Part shown: positions 44,897 through 47,184 of the stretch, piece by piece
Layout: each line of letters opens with the position of its first letter
Numbering within the stretch: the stretch's first letter is position 1
Origin: Ideonella aquatica
Lineage (GTDB): Bacteria > Pseudomonadota > Gammaproteobacteria > Burkholderiales > Burkholderiaceae_C
Assembly (NCBI RefSeq): GCF_018069755.1
Contig: NZ_JAGQDE010000029.1
Location: 1-47,184, forward strand
Length of the DNA stretch: 47,184 bases
Reading direction: 5' to 3'
Program-made: the position numbers and the translations under genes
The notes under the pieces: model-generated
What the model was told of the DNA's origin: nothing
Databases searched by the model: none
What the model saw: only the letters and a program-made list of their open reading frames with translations

Positions 44897-45385
44897 TCAC
44901 TTGCCTTGGGGTGCGTCGCCCAGCGAGATCACCGGGAACAGCTCGGCCTTGACCACCTCGGTGCCGCGGCTGGTGCGGCCCTCGCGGGTGGCATCCATCA
45001 GCGCCACCAGGGTGCGGTAGGGCGTGTCGGGGCGGGCCAGCAGCGTGGCGGCCTTCTCGTCCGGGAACTTGGCCTTGACCTGGTGCAGCAGCGCGTTCAG
45101 GGCGCGCACATCCGGGCCCTCGGCGGTGTGCGGCAGGTGCGCGATCAGGCCGCCGATGCGGTCGCCCACGTCCACTGCGTCGGCGCGCAGCACCAGCTCC
45201 AGCTGCAGCTTGTCCACCTGCAGCTTCTCCACCCCGGCGTTCTGCGCCGGCAGGTTCAGCTCCAGCACCGCCAGCCGGGTGAACACCGCGGTGGACAGCA
45301 GAAAGGGCACCAGCACCACGATCAGGTTGATGAACGCGGTGACCTCCAGCGCCGCTGGCGCCTTGCGCAAGCGTCGGATCGCCAT
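44897..45385 (-). CDS. ExbD/TolR-type protein with the proton Asp apparently replaced by Asn
   Basis: The 162-residue protein aligns by eye with ExbD. E. coli has INVTPFIDVMLVLLIIFM, and this protein has LEVTAFINLIVVLVPFLL, so the key membrane Asp (D25 in E. coli) is Asn here (N20). The periplasmic part is longer than usual and less like ExbD. With the second ExbD it may form a mixed ring in which only one subunit type moves protons. The gene lies between exbB (4-base gap) and the other exbD (1-base gap). Confidence 0.85.
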   Translation of the reverse strand: MAIRRLRKAPAALEVTAFINLIVVLVPFLLSTAVFTRLAVLELNLPAQNAGVEKLQVDKLQLELVLRADAVDVGDRIGGLIAHLPHTAEGPDVRALNALLHQVKAKFPDEKAATLLARPDTPYRTLVALMDATREGRTSRGTEVVKAELFPVISLGDAPQGK

Positions 45386-45389
45386 GATC

Positions 45390-46031
45390 TCAGTGCGTGC
45401 CGGCCAGGCGCTGCACGGTGTTCAGGAAGCTGATCTTGGCGGCCTCCAGCCCGTCGACGATCTCCGCCGTGCGCGCCTGCAGGAAGGCGTGCACCAGCAG
45501 GAAGGGGATGGCCACCATCAGCGCGAAGGCGGTGTTGTTCATCGCGATCGAGATGGACGCCGACAGCAGCTCGGCCTTCTCCGCCGGGTTGACCTGGGCC
45601 ACCGCGGTGAAGGCCTTGATCAGGCCCATGATCGTGCCCAGCAGGCCGACCAGCGTGATCACGTTGGCGAAGGTGGCGATGTAGTGGGTGCGCTTTTCCA
45701 GGCGCGGGACGATCTCCATCATCCCTTCCTCCATCGCGGCATCGATGTCCTCGCGCTTCTTCGAGGTCTGCAGCCGATCCAGGCCATTGGCCACCAGCTT
45801 GCCCAGCGCGGCGTCCGAGGCGCTGGCCAGCGACTGCACCTGCTTGAGTTGGCCCTGGCCCAGCAGCGGCTGCACCTGCTCCCACAGCGCGCGGTTGTCG
45901 CTGCGCGCGCGGCGCAGGAAGACGAAGCGCTCGATGGCAATGGCCAGGCCCAGCGACATGATCAGCAGGCTGGGGTAGATGAACAGGCCGCAATCCTGGA
46001 AGAACTTGACAGCGGTATCGAAGGCATTCAT
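45390..46031 (-). CDS. ExbB/TolQ/MotA-family proton channel protein
   Basis: The 213-residue membrane protein starts MNAFDTAVKFFQDCGLFIYPSL and has three membrane segments. The first is near residues 16-35, and the other two include ANVITLVGLLGTIMGLIKAF and SISIAMNNTAFALMVAIPFLLVHAF with the usual Thr and small residues. It would form the pentameric stator around the ExbD dimer. The ATG at 46031 overlaps the stop of the small upstream gene (ATGA), and the longer frame is not coding. Confidence 0.93.
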   Translation of the reverse strand: MNAFDTAVKFFQDCGLFIYPSLLIMSLGLAIAIERFVFLRRARSDNRALWEQVQPLLGQGQLKQVQSLASASDAALGKLVANGLDRLQTSKKREDIDAAMEEGMMEIVPRLEKRTHYIATFANVITLVGLLGTIMGLIKAFTAVAQVNPAEKAELLSASISIAMNNTAFALMVAIPFLLVHAFLQARTAEIVDGLEAAKISFLNTVQRLAGTH

Positions 46032-46318
46032 CGGGGGCTCTCGTTGGCGGTGGGTTGGGCGGTGGGGGTGGATTCGTTGGCAAAGCGCAGCCGGCGCTTG
46101 TGCACGTCGCGGTCGAGCGGGGCCAGCACCTCGTCGACCAGGCTGGTGGGCGGCTTGCCCTGCAGCGCGTCGGGCAGCGGCTTCTTCCAGGGCACGATGT
46201 AGATGACCTTGGGCAGCTCGCGGTTGCCGACGATGCGGCTGGGGTCCATGTCGGCGCGGTCCTGGGCGCTGGCCACACTGGCGGCCATCAGCAGCAGGGA
46301 AGGGGCGAGGGCTCTCAT
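46028..46318 (-). CDS. Small periplasmic protein of the ExbB/ExbD operon
   Basis: The 96-residue product has a signal peptide (MRALAPSLLLMAASVASAQ) and a short conserved-looking segment, GNRELPKVIYIVPWKKPLP, followed by a polar tail. I do not recognise a named family. It overlaps both neighbours by ATGA (TPR gene upstream, exbB downstream), so it is an integral part of the operon. It may contact the motor or the outer membrane. Confidence 0.72.
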   Translation of the reverse strand: MRALAPSLLLMAASVASAQDRADMDPSRIVGNRELPKVIYIVPWKKPLPDALQGKPPTSLVDEVLAPLDRDVHKRRLRFANESTPTAQPTANESPR

Positions 46319-47184
46319 GTGGCCTCCTTGCGGGCGGGGGCGGCGCCCTTGGCGGCGCGCGGCTTGAGTTCGGCCACCCATTTGCCGACCTGGGCGTCAC
46401 CGCCCGGGGTCAGCTCAAGGTAGCGCTGGTACTGGGCGAGTGCCGCCACCGGCTCGTCCAGGTACAGGTCCAGCAGCACGCCCAGGTTCAGCACCGAGGC
46501 GGCATGGCCCGGCTCGGCGGCCAGGGCCTGCTGCCAGCGCGCGCGGGCTTCGGGCAGCTTGCCTTGCTCGCGCAGCGCGATGGCTTCGCGGTTGAGCTGC
46601 GCGGCCGGGCCGGTGGCCTCGTCGCGGCGCTCGGCCTTGGCCCAGCGCGCCGGGCGCAGCGTGCGCAAGGCGGCCAGGCTCTGGCGCACCGGCTCGTCCC
46701 ACTGGCCCTGGCGCACGCGCGCCGCGTTGGCTTCGTGCAGCGCGATCGCCTTTTCCTCGAACGGGTAGGCCTGCTCCTCCAGCAGCACGTCGTACTGTTC
46801 GCGCTCGGCCTTGCTGAGCTTCTTCGGCCGCTGCGACTTCAGCAGCGCCTGGCCGAACTCCTGGTACAGCGACGCGCTGGCAAAGGTGGCGGCGGTGACA
46901 CCTTCGGCCACGCCGTCCTCGGCGGCCACGCCCCAGGCCTGCAGCGCGGCCTCGAGCCGGGTCTTCTTCAGCGCCAAGGACTTGGCCAGCGGCTCGGTCA
47001 GCGCCACCGCGCGGCAGGCCTCGTCGGCCGGCCGGGCCAGCGCCAGCGCGGCCTGGGCCGACAGCAGCTTGCTGCGCGCACTGCGGGCAGCGCCACCGGC
47101 GCGCTCGGTGGCCAGCAGCTCGCGCTGCCAGGCCAGCGCCTGCGCCGACGTGCGCGCGTGGCGGGCCAGCGCGGCGCGGGCCTC
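46315..47184 (-). CDS. TPR protein of the motor operon (5' end outside window)
   Basis: The frame is open to the right edge of the window, so the start is not seen; 289 residues are visible. It contains helical repeats, including AAQLNREAIALREQGKLPEARARWQQAL and ASVLNLGVLLDLYLDEPVAAL, which are TPR units. A central stretch reads YQEFGQALLKSQRPKKLSKA. A GTG at 47007 could be read as a start, but the upstream residues continue the same helical, Ala-rich character, so the gene is probably longer. In Myxococcus-type gliding/AgmX clusters a TPR protein also accompanies the TolQ/TolR-like motor. Confidence 0.8.
   Translation of the reverse strand, partial: EARAALARHARTSAQALAWQRELLATERAGGAARSARSKLLSAQAALALARPADEACRAVALTEPLAKSLALKKTRLEAALQAWGVAAEDGVAEGVTAATFASASLYQEFGQALLKSQRPKKLSKAEREQYDVLLEEQAYPFEEKAIALHEANAARVRQGQWDEPVRQSLAALRTLRPARWAKAERRDEATGPAAQLNREAIALREQGKLPEARARWQQALAAEPGHAASVLNLGVLLDLYLDEPVAALAQYQRYLELTPGGDAQVGKWVAELKPRAAKGAAPARKEAT

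Overview
The window is about 47 kb of very GC-rich DNA. Gene density is high and many neighbours share stop and start codons in ATGA overlaps. The gene orders fimV-truA-trpF-trpB-trpA-accD-folC-dedD-cvpA-purF-metZ-gltX and pcm-rhodanese-tolC, together with lipopolysaccharide and outer-membrane functions (waaA, tolC), point to a Gram-negative betaproteobacterium of the order Burkholderiales, probably near the Leptothrix/Sphaerotilus/Rubrivivax group. That placement is inferred from gene content and order; I could not run a database search.

Region 1 (1-12782, all +) is a housekeeping block. It holds the end of the polar hub protein FimV, a tRNA pseudouridine synthase, the last tryptophan genes, acetyl-CoA carboxylase beta, folate polyglutamylation, a SPOR-domain envelope protein, CvpA, the first purine enzyme, a methionine sulfhydrylase and glutamyl-tRNA synthetase. 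Region 2 (12783-13690) is a stable-RNA locus in which the trio tRNA-Ala(GGC), tRNA-Glu(TTC), tRNA-Asp(GTC) occurs twice in tandem. A strong promoter lies before copy 1 and hairpin terminators follow each copy.

Region 3 (13691-19119, all -) holds an NnrU-like membrane protein, an alkylation-repair operon (Ada/AraC/AlkA fusion, Ogt, EamA exporter) and a LytS/LytTR two-component pair. Region 4 (19293-24367) has algC and waaA converging on a tolC-rhodanese-methyltransferase operon. Region 5 (24420-29386, -) is a TetR-controlled RND efflux operon with a palindromic operator. uppP, trmB and a tRNA-Gly(CCC) gene follow. Next to tRNA-Gly lies an unexplained block of five consecutive hairpins bounded by copies of the tRNA 3' end. 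Region 6 (31455-38048) has a transglutaminase-like/TPR lipoprotein, a degenerate GGDEF protein, and a GABA catabolism operon (gabT-gabD) divergent from its likely MocR/GabR regulator.

Region 7 (38053-43204) is the most novel part. It contains two unrecognised helical proteins, a large STAND regulator (winged helix, NB-ARC-type ATPase, TPR-like tail) and a short protein with a duplicated domain. Both unrecognised genes are preceded by the same arrangement, TTAGC-N5-TTAGC-N12-(-10-like hexamer), and the regulator is preceded by three perfect 14-bp repeats with a related core. I read this as a candidate small regulon. Region 8 (43262 to the end, -) is an ExbB/ExbD/ExbD/AgmX-type proton-motor operon with an accessory periplasmic protein and a TPR protein. 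One ExbD appears to lack the proton-carrying aspartate.
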